A stretch of DNA of 41,651 bases, taken from Verrucomicrobiota bacterium. GTDB lineage: Bacteria; Verrucomicrobiota; Verrucomicrobiia; Chthoniobacterales; UBA10450. The DNA is taken from positions 1-41,651 of the forward strand of contig QHMR01000007.1 in the NCBI GenBank assembly GCA_003217875.1. Reading direction: 5' to 3'. Position 1 is the first letter of the stretch. Every line of letters starts with the position of its first letter. A program made the position numbers and the translations under genes. Of this stretch, positions 17,248 through 25,999 are shown piece by piece. The notes beneath the pieces were generated by a model. It had not been told where the DNA came from. It made no database searches and saw nothing but the letters and a program-made list of their open reading frames with translations.

Positions 17248-18075
17248 ATGCCCGATCCTTCGCCATATAAAACAATCGCCGTGGCAACAACGTTTTCTCC
17301 ACGGTTCAGACAGGTTCTTGCTGAAGCGAAGCGAATTCGAGAACGTTTTGGCGCGGATCTTCATCTGATCTATGCGGGCAACCGAGGTGAAGAGATAGCA
17401 AAGAAGTTTAGCAACGCTCTCGCAGATCTACACCTTCCGGCCGATTCAACGATTCATTATGAACAGGGAGACCCATCCGAAGCTATTCTGCGCACGCTCG
17501 CCCGTGAGAAGATTGACATGATCGTCGCAGGTGCGCTGGAAAAGGAAGTAGTGTTGCATCCGTTTCTCGGCAATGTCGCGCGTCATCTGGTGCGACAGGC
17601 GCCTTGCTCGGTAATGCTCTTCACCAAACCGGCGGTTAAACCCCAGCCACTGCGCCGGATTGTTTTTGTTGCCGATCACTCCGATGACGCATTGCAGGGG
17701 TTAAAAAGAACGCTGCCACTCGCTGCCGCGGAATCTTGCGAGCGGCTGTACGTCATTCGTATCATTACTACGTTCGACCAAGCCCGGGCATCAATTCGCG
17801 CCGATGCGGGGAAAGGTGAAAAGCCTCAAACCAAGAATGAGGAAGAAGAGGCTCTGGAGCAATTCGTTCTGTCAGCTGGTGAAACCGCGGTTCCCATGGA
17901 AGCGCGCTGCATTCGGGGCAACACTGGTTTGGTAGCCTCGGATTTTGTTCAATCAGTAAAAGCTGATCTGCTGGTAGTGCCGCTGCACAAGAACGGCGAA
18001 GGCAGTGAGCCGCTTCCCAGCAACATTGCTTGGATTACTGACCTCATTCCATGCAATCTCTGGCTGATTCGCTAG
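17248..18075 (+). CDS. universal stress protein (tandem UspA-like domains)
   Basis: MPDPSPYKTIAVATTFSPRFRQVLAEAKRI...DMIVAGALEKEVVLHPFLGNVARHLVRQAPCSVMLF; second half PLRRIVFVADHSDDALQGL...ADLLVVPLHKNG. Confidence 0.8.
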   Translation: MPDPSPYKTIAVATTFSPRFRQVLAEAKRIRERFGADLHLIYAGNRGEEIAKKFSNALADLHLPADSTIHYEQGDPSEAILRTLAREKIDMIVAGALEKEVVLHPFLGNVARHLVRQAPCSVMLFTKPAVKPQPLRRIVFVADHSDDALQGLKRTLPLAAAESCERLYVIRIITTFDQARASIRADAGKGEKPQTKNEEEEALEQFVLSAGETAVPMEARCIRGNTGLVASDFVQSVKADLLVVPLHKNGEGSEPLPSNIAWITDLIPCNLWLIR

Positions 18076-18160
18076 ATCCAAGGAACGGCGGTTTTCAAAT
18101 CGCCGAAATCGGCCGTCTGGAGATCACCACTCCTTGATTGTTCGGCGCCAATATTGGTGA

Positions 18161-18934
18161 TTGTCTCCTCTGATGCAGGACGCGCCTGAATTTCAACCGT
18201 ACGGTTTACCGCATCTCACGGTCATTTTTCTTACGATCGTCCTGCCGTTCGCACTTGCAGCCATCGTCCAGCGCACAAGATCGCAGCGACTGGAGAAGGT
18301 TATCATCGGTATGCTCTCAGCCGTGCTTCTTGTGAACTATATCGTCTATTTACTTTTTATTCGCAGCCAAGGCCTGGTGGACTGGTGGCAAATGCTGCCG
18401 ATGCAAATGTGCGACTGGGGCATGGTCGTTGTGATTGTGGCGATGTGGACGGGAAGCCAGCGATGGTTCGAGGTGGCATACTTCTGGGGCATCGGGGGCA
18501 CCTTGCAAGCCGTGCTCACACCAAACCTGCGGTTTGGTTTTCCAGATTGGCGTTTCATCAGTTTTTTTACTTCCCATTGTGGGATCATCATCAGTGTGGT
18601 CTTCTTAATGTTGACGCGCCGATACCGGCCATATCCGATGTCGATCGTGCGGGTGTGGTTGTGGTCGGAGTTTTATTTCGTCGTCACGCTGATCACCGAT
18701 GAGATGACTGGCTTTAACTATGGATTTGTGCTGCACAAACCGGAGGCGTTTTCCATTTTAAGTTTTCTCTCCGATTCGCGACCGCTGTACCTTCTGCAAA
18801 TGCACGGAGTCGCACTGCTCTTTTTCCTCGGATTGTATGCGCCATTTGCGGTTGTCGATCTCTTTCGACGTGGGCAATCGACTGGCGGTTCAGGTGAACC
18901 GCCGCTATCTGAGATAGAGCGAGTGCCGAGATAG
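18161..18934 (+). CDS. YwaF/TIGR02206-like integral membrane protein
   Basis: Multi-TM protein with LPMQMCDWGMVVVIVAMWTG...FEVAYFWGIGGTLQAVLTPNLRFGFPDWRFISFFTSHCGII, which resembles the TIGR02206 family. Confidence 0.75.
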   Translation: MSPLMQDAPEFQPYGLPHLTVIFLTIVLPFALAAIVQRTRSQRLEKVIIGMLSAVLLVNYIVYLLFIRSQGLVDWWQMLPMQMCDWGMVVVIVAMWTGSQRWFEVAYFWGIGGTLQAVLTPNLRFGFPDWRFISFFTSHCGIIISVVFLMLTRRYRPYPMSIVRVWLWSEFYFVVTLITDEMTGFNYGFVLHKPEAFSILSFLSDSRPLYLLQMHGVALLFFLGLYAPFAVVDLFRRGQSTGGSGEPPLSEIERVPR

Positions 18935-18956
18935 GGGCGATTGACCTCAATCGCCC
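18884..18956. repeat. three consecutive short palindromes at the 3' end of the YwaF-like gene
   Basis: GGCGGTTCA-GG-TGAACCGCC (18884-18903), CTATCT-G-AGATAG (18905-18917), GGGCGATTGA-CC-TCAATCGCCC (18935-18956). Confidence 0.75.
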
Positions 18957-18980
18957 GCATCGCGAGAATGAGCGCGATCA

Positions 18981-19799
18981 ATGAATGCTAAGTCCCTAAA
19001 AGTCGGGAAAGTCACCATTGGGGGCAAACGTCCCGCTTTCATTCTCGGACCGTGCGTAATTGAGTCCGAGAAGTTTGTCTGGCGCATGGCGAAGAAGATC
19101 GCCGAGATCTGCTCCGCCGAAGATGTTCATCTCATTTTCAAGGCGTCGTACGACAAGGCGAATCGAAGCTCCGTGCGTTCGTTTCGCGGAATTGGCGTAC
19201 GCGAAGGCTGTGAGATTCTTTCCGCCATCGGCCGCGATTTGAAGGTCCCAATAACGACGGACGTTCATTCACCGAATGAAGCCGAGATCGCCGGCGAAAA
19301 GATCGATATGTTACAAATCCCGGCGTTTCTCTGCCGGCAAACGGATCTGCTTCGCGCCGCTGCGGCGACCGGTCGCGCAATCAATGTTAAAAAAGGTCAG
19401 TTCCTCGCGCCGTGGGACGTCCGGAACATTGCGGAAAAACTGACCGCCTTTGGTAATTCGCAATTTTGTTTTACCGAGCGCGGCACAACGTTCGGCTATA
19501 ACAATCTCGTAGCCGATATGCGCTCGCTCTTTTGGATGCGCGAAGCCGGATATCGCATTTTCTTTGATGCGACACATTCGGTACAGCGTCCAGGCGGAGC
19601 AGGGGACTCAACTTCCGGCGATGGCACTATCGCACCTATCCTGGCCAGGGCGGCGATGGCCGCGGGCTGTGACGGGATTTTCATGGAGGTCCACGAAAAT
19701 CCCGCGAGGGCGTTATCGGATGGGCCGAATCAGATTCCGCTAAAGGATTTGCCGAAGCACCTACGCGTGTTAAAGGCTATCCATGCTGCTGTTTCGTAG
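18981..19799 (+). CDS. kdsA: 3-deoxy-8-phosphooctulonate synthase (KDO-8-P synthase)
   Basis: FILGPCVIESEKFVWRMAKKIAEI...FKASYDKANRSSVRSFRGIGVREG...VTTDVHSPNEA...FCFTERGTTFGYNNLVADMRSL...DATHSVQRPGGAGDSTSGDG. Confidence 0.97.
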   Translation: MNAKSLKVGKVTIGGKRPAFILGPCVIESEKFVWRMAKKIAEICSAEDVHLIFKASYDKANRSSVRSFRGIGVREGCEILSAIGRDLKVPITTDVHSPNEAEIAGEKIDMLQIPAFLCRQTDLLRAAAATGRAINVKKGQFLAPWDVRNIAEKLTAFGNSQFCFTERGTTFGYNNLVADMRSLFWMREAGYRIFFDATHSVQRPGGAGDSTSGDGTIAPILARAAMAAGCDGIFMEVHENPARALSDGPNQIPLKDLPKHLRVLKAIHAAVS

Positions 19800-20346
19800 C
19801 GGCCGCTCCTCGCATTGGAGCTGGCTCGTTTGGTTATTATCAGTCGTGCTGTCGGTTGTGATCTCGGCGCCTCCTATGTTCGGGCAGTCAAAAGGCCGCA
19901 AGAAGAGAGCTCGAGCGACAGCGACGCCCAGTGCATCTTCTGGCGAACCAAGCTTAACCAATATTCCACTGCCAATCGGCCATGAAGCGAAAGGTCTTGT
20001 GTTTCCCGATTTCGATGCCGACGGCCATTTGCGGGGAAGATTTGAAGCAGAAACGGCGCACCGGATTGACCAGGAGCACATCGGGTTTCAACACCTTAAA
20101 ATTACGACCTATACCCCGGAGAGTCAGCCCGACCTGCAAATCGACATGCACACTTCGGTGCTTGACTTGAAAACCCGGGTTCTAAGCTCGCAAGAGCGCA
20201 CCACAATTCAGCGGTCGGATTTCAACATTGCCGGTGATTCAGTGCAGTTCGACACGAACTCGAGGACTGGACGATTGATCGGAAATGTAAAAATGGTGAT
20301 CACTGACAAATCCCCTCTGACGGCGAAACCCAACACGAGCGAATGA
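19783..20346 (+). CDS. lptC: LptC-like LPS export protein
   Basis: N-terminal hydrophobic segment; GLVFPDFDADGHLRGRFEAETAHRIDQEHIGFQHLKITTY; lies between kdsA and lptA/lptB homologs. Confidence 0.7.
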   Translation: MLLFRSGRSSHWSWLVWLLSVVLSVVISAPPMFGQSKGRKKRARATATPSASSGEPSLTNIPLPIGHEAKGLVFPDFDADGHLRGRFEAETAHRIDQEHIGFQHLKITTYTPESQPDLQIDMHTSVLDLKTRVLSSQERTTIQRSDFNIAGDSVQFDTNSRTGRLIGNVKMVITDKSPLTAKPNTSE

Positions 20347-21068
20347 AGAAATTAGCTGTGTTCGTTTGGCTTATTACGTGCGCGGTCGGAGGGCGTTCGC
20401 TGGGGCAGATTGCCGCCGCGCCTGCAGGTTCGCCTGCCCCTGTAAAGAAGGCGGAGAAACCGGCTAAAGCGAAAGACAAACAGAAAGAAGACAAGTCGTC
20501 CGCCGCGAATTTGTTCGGCTCGAGCGCCGCAGGGTTACAATCGAATCAACCAACAACAACGGAAATCTACGCCGACGAGGCTTTTTTTGATTCAACCAAG
20601 AACATGGGCATCTTTAGCGGCCGAGTGAAAGTAATCGATCCGCGTTTCAACCTTCAATCTGACAAATTGACCGTGTTCATCACAAAGGGGCAAAACCAGG
20701 GCTTGGAGAAAGCCATCGCAGAAGGCAACGTTGGACTGGTGCGCGATCGCCCCGACCCAAACGGCGGAGCCCCCACGCGCGCGGTTGGCCGAGCAGACAA
20801 GGCTACCTATACCGCCGCTACTGGAGATGTTGAACTGAGGGGAACGCCGCGTGTGCAAGAGGGAGCCAATATGCACGTGGCGACGAGTCCTGATACGGTC
20901 ATGATCATTAACCAAAATAGCCAGTTGTCCACGCACGGACCAAGTCGCACCGAGATTCGTCAGCAGCCAAACGACGAAAAAAAGGATAAAACGTCTCCTT
21001 TTCAGACCTCACCTTCTCAAGTTTCGCCGGGTCAGACTGCGCCTCCCGCTGCTCTTCCGAAACCATGA
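20343..21068 (+). CDS. lptA: LptA/OstA-like periplasmic LPS transport protein
   Basis: Signal peptide; TTTEIYADEAFFDSTKNMGIFSGRVKVIDPRFNLQSDKLTVFI...GDVELRGTPRVQEGANMHVA (OstA-N fold motif); followed by lptB. Confidence 0.8.
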   Translation: MKKLAVFVWLITCAVGGRSLGQIAAAPAGSPAPVKKAEKPAKAKDKQKEDKSSAANLFGSSAAGLQSNQPTTTEIYADEAFFDSTKNMGIFSGRVKVIDPRFNLQSDKLTVFITKGQNQGLEKAIAEGNVGLVRDRPDPNGGAPTRAVGRADKATYTAATGDVELRGTPRVQEGANMHVATSPDTVMIINQNSQLSTHGPSRTEIRQQPNDEKKDKTSPFQTSPSQVSPGQTAPPAALPKP

Positions 21069-21850
21069 TCAGTCAAACTGCGCCGGTTTCGGAACCCAAG
21101 ATTTCTTCGCCAGTCACGACGAAGGCGCATATTGTCCTAACCACTGACGAGCTGGTTAAGATTTACGGCGGTCGGGCAGTGGTGAACGGGATCAACATGA
21201 ATGTCCGTGCCGGAGAAATCGTAGGACTGCTTGGGCCAAACGGTGCGGGTAAAACCACGAGTTTTTACATGATCGTTGGTCTGGTCAGGCCAAACAGCGG
21301 GCGCGTGATTTTTTCGGACACCGATGTCACGGATTATCCTATGTACAAGCGGGCCCGGCTCGGCATGGGTTATTTACCGCAGGAAGAATCGATCTTTCGC
21401 AAGATGACTGTGGAGCAAAACATTCTTGCGATTTTGGAAACGCTTCCGCTAAGCAAAGCGGAGCGGCGGAATCGCTGCGATCAATTGCTGCACCAGTTTG
21501 GCATTGAGAGAATCGCGAAAAATACCGCGCTTACCCTGAGCGGCGGCGAGAAGCGGCGATTAACCATCGCTCGTTCGCTGGTCACGCAACCGAAGTTGTT
21601 GATGCTCGACGAGCCATTTAGCGGCGTCGATCCCATTGCTGTTTACGATGTGCAACAAATTATCGTGAACCTGCGTAAATCGGGATTAGCCATCATGATC
21701 ACCGATCACAATGTGCGTGAGACGCTTTCCATAGTGGACCGCGCTTACCTGATTTACGACGGCCGGGTGGAAAGCGAAGGTACAAAAGATTTCCTGATCA
21801 ACGATCCCATCAGCCGTCAGCTTTATCTCGGCGAGCGCTTCAAGATGTAA
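21065..21850 (+). CDS. lptB: LPS export ABC transporter ATP-binding protein
   Basis: GLLGPNGAGKTTSFYMIVGLVRPNSGRV...MGYLPQEESIFRKMTVEQNI...LSGGEKRRLTIARSLVTQPKLLMLDEPFSGVDPIAV is near-consensus LptB. Confidence 0.96.
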   Translation: MISQTAPVSEPKISSPVTTKAHIVLTTDELVKIYGGRAVVNGINMNVRAGEIVGLLGPNGAGKTTSFYMIVGLVRPNSGRVIFSDTDVTDYPMYKRARLGMGYLPQEESIFRKMTVEQNILAILETLPLSKAERRNRCDQLLHQFGIERIAKNTALTLSGGEKRRLTIARSLVTQPKLLMLDEPFSGVDPIAVYDVQQIIVNLRKSGLAIMITDHNVRETLSIVDRAYLIYDGRVESEGTKDFLINDPISRQLYLGERFKM

Positions 21851-21919
21851 GCCGCCGAAAACGCGGTCGTTGTGGGGCAAGGGCATTGCTTGCCTCACTC
21901 CTTGAATCGAAGCAAAAAT

Positions 21920-22018
21920 GCGGTAAACTCCGGCAACGGCAATGGAGTTTGCCTTCCTAGGTAAAACTGGGAAAACCGCGTGAGCTAATGACTCCTTCCA
22001 AGCGGAAGGAGTTTTTTT
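21920..22018 (+). promoter_or_regulatory. fluoride riboswitch (crcB motif) with intrinsic-terminator expression platform
   Basis: GGCAATGGAGTTTGCC...GAGCTAATGACTCC matches from memory the conserved fluoride-aptamer core (GGNRAUGGAGUUYGCC...GCUNAUGACUCC). It is followed by ACTCCTTCC-AAGC-GGAAGGAGT-TTTTTT immediately before an antiporter ATG. Confidence 0.88.
21991..22018 (+). terminator. Rho-independent terminator of the riboswitch; 3' arm doubles as Shine-Dalgarno
   Basis: 9-bp perfect stem ACTCCTTCC/GGAAGGAGT followed by T7; GGAAGGAG ends 7 nt before ATG 22019. Confidence 0.88.
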
Positions 22019-23302
22019 ATGCTCGGAAACATTTGGTTCATAGCCTCGATCTGGATGGGCTTGGCGCTCATCGGCAGTTTGGTCTCGATCCGAACGGGAA
22101 TTTCGGTCGCGCTGGTTGAAATTTTGGTTGGCGTTGTTGCGGGTAATCTCGCCGTCGGTTTGGAAGGCGGCACTCTGCATATCGGCATTGCCGGTGCGGG
22201 TGCGAGCACGGGACATCTGCATCACGTACTTCAATCAACGGAGTGGACTAATTTTCTCGCGCTACTTGGCAGTGGCGTGCTCACGTTTCTTGCTGGTGCG
22301 GAAATCGATCCCATCTCGCTGAAAGCCAATTGGCGTGCGAGTGTGCTGATCGGTGTTCTTTCGTTCGCTATACCATTCGCTGTGGTGTGGGCCTTTGCCC
22401 AATTCGTTTTTGGTTGGCCTCTGCACCAGGCGCAAATCGCAGGCGTCGCGCTTTCCACAACATCCGTAGCGGTCGTTTACGCCGTTATGATCGAAGGCGG
22501 CTTCAGCGATACCGCCATGGGCAAGATGATCCTGACAGCGTGTTTCATCACCGATTTCGGTACGGTGCTGGCGCTGGGGACATTGTTCGCCAACTACAAT
22601 CTGTGGCTGCTGCTATTCGTGATCGTGACGTTAATCGTCCTCTGGTTCATGCCGCGCTGGACGCAATTGATCATTACGCGTCTGGGCGCAACGCAGGTGA
22701 GCGAACCAGAAGTTAAATTCATCTTCTTTGTCCTCTTCCTTCTCGGCGGCCTGGCCACTGCAGCCAAAAGCGAAGCCGTCTTGCCAGCATATCTCCTTGG
22801 TCTTGTTGTCGCAGGTGTGTTTCTCCGCGACAAAACGCTTGTCCGTCGCATGCGCAGCATCGCGTTCGCAGTGTTCACGCCATTTTATTTCATCAAAGCC
22901 GGATTATATGTCTCGCTGCCGGCGCTGTGGACTGGATTGCTCGTGATCAGCGCGTTTCTTGCCCTGAAGATGGTGACGAAAATCGTCGGCGTCTTTCCGC
23001 TCGCTCGATTGCACTACATGAAGGTCAAGGAAGCGAGCTACACCACACTGCTCATGGCTACGGGCCTTACCTTTGGAACGATTTCCTCTTTGTATGGCCT
23101 GCAAAACGGGATCATTGACCAGGATCAGTACACCATTCTCGTGAGTGTAGTTATCCTGAGCGCATTTGTACCGACGCTTATCGCGCAAAAGTTTTTCCAG
23201 CCGACCGTCGAGATGATGCATGCGTGGGGACATCTCTATCGGCGTCGACTCAGCGTCTTGTCAGTCGAAGACACGAGTCAAGCCAACAATTCGGCTAATT
23301 GA
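22019..23302 (+). CDS. CPA2-type cation:proton antiporter (Kef/NapA-like membrane domain)
   Basis: 427 aa polytopic protein; TFLAGAEIDPISLK, AGVALSTTSVAVVYAVMIEGG, GKMILTACFITDFGTVLALG motifs typical of the Na_H_Exchanger domain. Confidence 0.88.
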   Translation: MLGNIWFIASIWMGLALIGSLVSIRTGISVALVEILVGVVAGNLAVGLEGGTLHIGIAGAGASTGHLHHVLQSTEWTNFLALLGSGVLTFLAGAEIDPISLKANWRASVLIGVLSFAIPFAVVWAFAQFVFGWPLHQAQIAGVALSTTSVAVVYAVMIEGGFSDTAMGKMILTACFITDFGTVLALGTLFANYNLWLLLFVIVTLIVLWFMPRWTQLIITRLGATQVSEPEVKFIFFVLFLLGGLATAAKSEAVLPAYLLGLVVAGVFLRDKTLVRRMRSIAFAVFTPFYFIKAGLYVSLPALWTGLLVISAFLALKMVTKIVGVFPLARLHYMKVKEASYTTLLMATGLTFGTISSLYGLQNGIIDQDQYTILVSVVILSAFVPTLIAQKFFQPTVEMMHAWGHLYRRRLSVLSVEDTSQANNSAN

Positions 23303-23356
23303 GTTTGAACGAAGATTATGCAGGCAACAACTTAACAAAACGGAGGTAATCGAATT

Positions 23357-23705
23357 ATGAGATGGTTTCTTGTTCTTCGCACAATGCTCCTGCTCACGTG
23401 CTCGAACGTATTCATGACGTTCGCCTGGTATTCGCATTTGCGGAATTGGAGTGACAAAAAATGGTACATCGCCGCGGTCCTGAGCTGGGGAATCGCACTT
23501 TTCGAATATCTGCTCCAAGTTCCCGCGAATCGGGCTGGCTACACCACAATGAGCCTGGCTCAGCTCAAAGTTTTGCAGGAAGTCATCACGCTCTTGGTTC
23601 TTTCTTCCATTCGCTTTGCTCTACATGCATCAGCACATCAGACTCAATTTTCTCTGGGCCGGTCTGTGCCTTGTCGGCGCAGTCTATTTCATGTTCCGTC
23701 CATAA
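23357..23705 (+). pseudogene. DUF486 (DMT-like small membrane protein), frameshifted near 23600-23615
   Basis: MRWFLVLRTMLLLTCSNVFMTFAWYSHLRNW...WGIALFEYLLQVPANRAGY..LAQLKVLQEVITLLV in one frame; PFALLYMHQHIRLNFLWAGLCLVGAVYFMFRP* continues in another frame, ending TAA 23703-23705. Confidence 0.78.
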
Positions 23706-23727
23706 AGTTCCAATAAGCGACGAACCT

Positions 23728-24432
23728 ATGAAAACAAACGATCAATCCAGCCGGAGAAGGTTTCTGAAGGCAGGCGGAATTTTTATCGCGGCTTCGGGAA
23801 TCAGCGCAGCCGCGAATTTGTTCGGCAAAGAAGAAGAAAAGAAAGAGAACGAGGTCTCACCGCCGGAAGATTTGATGCGCTAGCACGGCGTGCTCAAACG
23901 CATTCTGCTCATTTACGGCGAAGCCATCCGGCGGATCGATAGTAAAGAGGATTTGCCGCCCGAGCCGCTGGCTGACTCGGCCAAAATCATCCGCGACTTC
24001 ATTGAAGATTATCACGAGAAGCTGGAAGAGAATTTTCTTTTCCCGCGCTTCAAGGAGGCGAACAAATTAGTCGATCTTGTGGATGTGCTTTTGCAGCAGC
24101 ACCAAGCCGGGCGGCGGCTGACCGACATCACGATGCATCTCGCGACGAACCAGGCGCTCAAGAATGCAGATGATCGACGGAAGCTTGTCGATTCGATGCG
24201 CCAGTTCATCCGCATGTATAACCCGCACGAAGCGCGCGAGGACACCATCTTGTGTCCTGCTTTTCGCGGAATCGTGAGCGCACATGAATTCGATTCGCTC
24301 GGCGAAGATTTCGAGAAAAAGGAAGACGAACTCTTTGGTGAAGATGGATTCTTCAAAGTTGTCGATCGCGTCGCCGAGATTGAAAAGAGACTCGGCATTT
24401 ACGACCTGGCTCAATTCACACCCAAGACATGA
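23728..24432 (+). pseudogene. Tat-signal hemerythrin-like domain protein interrupted by in-frame TAG at 23881-23883
   Basis: MKTNDQSSRRRFLKAGGIFIAASGISAAANLFG...VSPPEDLMR*HGVLKRILLIYGEAIRRI...FIEDYHEKLEENFLFPRF...LLQQHQAGRRLTD...MYNPHEAREDTILCPAFR. The frame is intact on both sides of the stop. Confidence 0.8.
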
Positions 24433-24911
24433 GCAAATTACTTCGTACCACCGCGCCGCCGGCAACTCTCTTGGTCCGGCTCTCGGTCGGTGCGGTTTTT
24501 TGGTCCGAAGGAATTCAGAAATTTCTGTTTGCTGAAGCGCAGGGTGCGGGGCGGTTTGCAAAGATCGGCATTCCCGCGCCGGATGTAATGGGTCCATTCG
24601 TTGGCTGCGTGGAAATTGTTTGCGGCGCGTTGCTACTTATCGGATTCCTGACGCGGCTCGCTGCGATTCCGCTCATCATCGACATTTCTATAGCGATTCT
24701 TTCAACGAAGGTGCCGATCCTGCTTGGTCACGGATTCTGGGGATTCAGTCTGCCGAAATTGGCGAACTACGGTTTCTGGAGCATGGCGCACGAGGCGCGC
24801 ACGGACTTTTGTATGTTACTCGGCAGCCTCTTTCTTCTCATTGTAGGCGCAGGAAGAAAATGGTCGCTCGACGCGCGGCTGACTCGCGAACGTATCCAGA
24901 GCATCGCGTGA
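24429..24911 (+). CDS. DoxX family membrane protein
   Basis: PPATLLVRLSVGAVFWSEGIQKFLFAEAQGAGRFAKIGIPAPDVMGPFVGCVEIVCGALLLIGFLTRLAAIPLIIDI; start overlaps the upstream stop (ATGA). Confidence 0.88.
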   Translation: MSKLLRTTAPPATLLVRLSVGAVFWSEGIQKFLFAEAQGAGRFAKIGIPAPDVMGPFVGCVEIVCGALLLIGFLTRLAAIPLIIDISIAILSTKVPILLGHGFWGFSLPKLANYGFWSMAHEARTDFCMLLGSLFLLIVGAGRKWSLDARLTRERIQSIA

Positions 24912-25000
24912 TGTCGACGATCAATCAGTAGCCAGGACGGGCTGCCAGCGCGCGATGCCTATTGGAAATTGAGCGCTATTCACGCTAGAAGTTAATCCTG

Positions 25001-25999
25001 ATGGCGGAACGACGCGGGACCCAAACGATTACATCCACAAGCGATCAGCAGAAAAGCGTTCCGGTTGTCACGGTCGAAGGGTTTTACAACTGTCACGCCG
25101 AAAAGCTCCACATGAAACTTGAAGGCCCGCGCGTGGGATTTCACCGCAAAATTCGCGAACCAACCATTAACCGCCCCGGGCTCGCGCTCTCCGGATTCTA
25201 CACCTATTTCGCTGAGAAACGGGTACAGGTACTCGGAGCGGCCGAGCATTCGTATTTGAAAAGTTTGCGGTCGAACGTTCGGGTAAAGAGATTTCGCGCG
25301 TTATGCGAACGCAAGATTCCTTGTCTTGTGATGTCGCGCGGCTTTCATCTCGCACCGGAGTTGCTGGCTGTCACAGCGGAGGCAAAAATTGCCGTGTTTC
25401 GTACTCCGATGATCACGATGAAATTCATTAACGCCGCCACGATCGCTTTGGAGATGGATTTTTCGCCGATGGTGACTGAATTCGGAAGTATGGTCGATAT
25501 TCTTGGCGTCGGCGTCTTAATTCGCGGCGCCAGCGGCATTGGAAAAAGCGAGTGTGTGCTTGGATTGATCGAACGTGGCTACAGCCTGGTAGCTGACGAC
25601 GTCACCCGGATCACAATGCTTGAGGGGCGCGAGCTCATGGCCACTGCCCCTGAACTTACCCGCAATCACATGGAAGTGCGTGGCATCGGTATTATTGATG
25701 TAGCGAAAGTTTTTGGAATTGGCAGTATTCGAGTTGAAAAGCGCCTCGACCTCGTCGTTACACTTAAGGACTGGCAGGAAGTGGACGAGGTCGACCGCAT
25801 AGGACTGGACCGGGAATTTTACGAGATCCTGGCGCTTAAAGTGCCGCATGTAACTATTCCAGTGAGGCCCGGCCGCGACATGGCGCGCTTGATTGAGGTC
25901 GCGGCGATGGATGAAAAGTTAAAGGGACTGGGCCAAAATGCAGCCGTTGATTTTAACGCGAAGCTACTCGGAATGATGGAGCAGAAAGGAGCGACGTAA
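25001..25999 (+). CDS. hprK: HPr kinase/phosphorylase
   Basis: ILGVGVLIRGASGIGKSECVLGLIERGYSLVADDVTRI...MEVRGIGIIDVAKVFGIGSIRVEKRLDLVVTLKDW...VPHVTIPVRPGRDMARLIEVAAM. Confidence 0.96.
   Translation: MAERRGTQTITSTSDQQKSVPVVTVEGFYNCHAEKLHMKLEGPRVGFHRKIREPTINRPGLALSGFYTYFAEKRVQVLGAAEHSYLKSLRSNVRVKRFRALCERKIPCLVMSRGFHLAPELLAVTAEAKIAVFRTPMITMKFINAATIALEMDFSPMVTEFGSMVDILGVGVLIRGASGIGKSECVLGLIERGYSLVADDVTRITMLEGRELMATAPELTRNHMEVRGIGIIDVAKVFGIGSIRVEKRLDLVVTLKDWQEVDEVDRIGLDREFYEILALKVPHVTIPVRPGRDMARLIEVAAMDEKLKGLGQNAAVDFNAKLLGMMEQKGAT

Noticed and set aside
21868-21900. GGCAAGGGCATTGCTTGCC hairpin after lptB as a terminator
   Set aside because: Stem is plausible but lacks a following U-tract; not strong enough to list as a feature.
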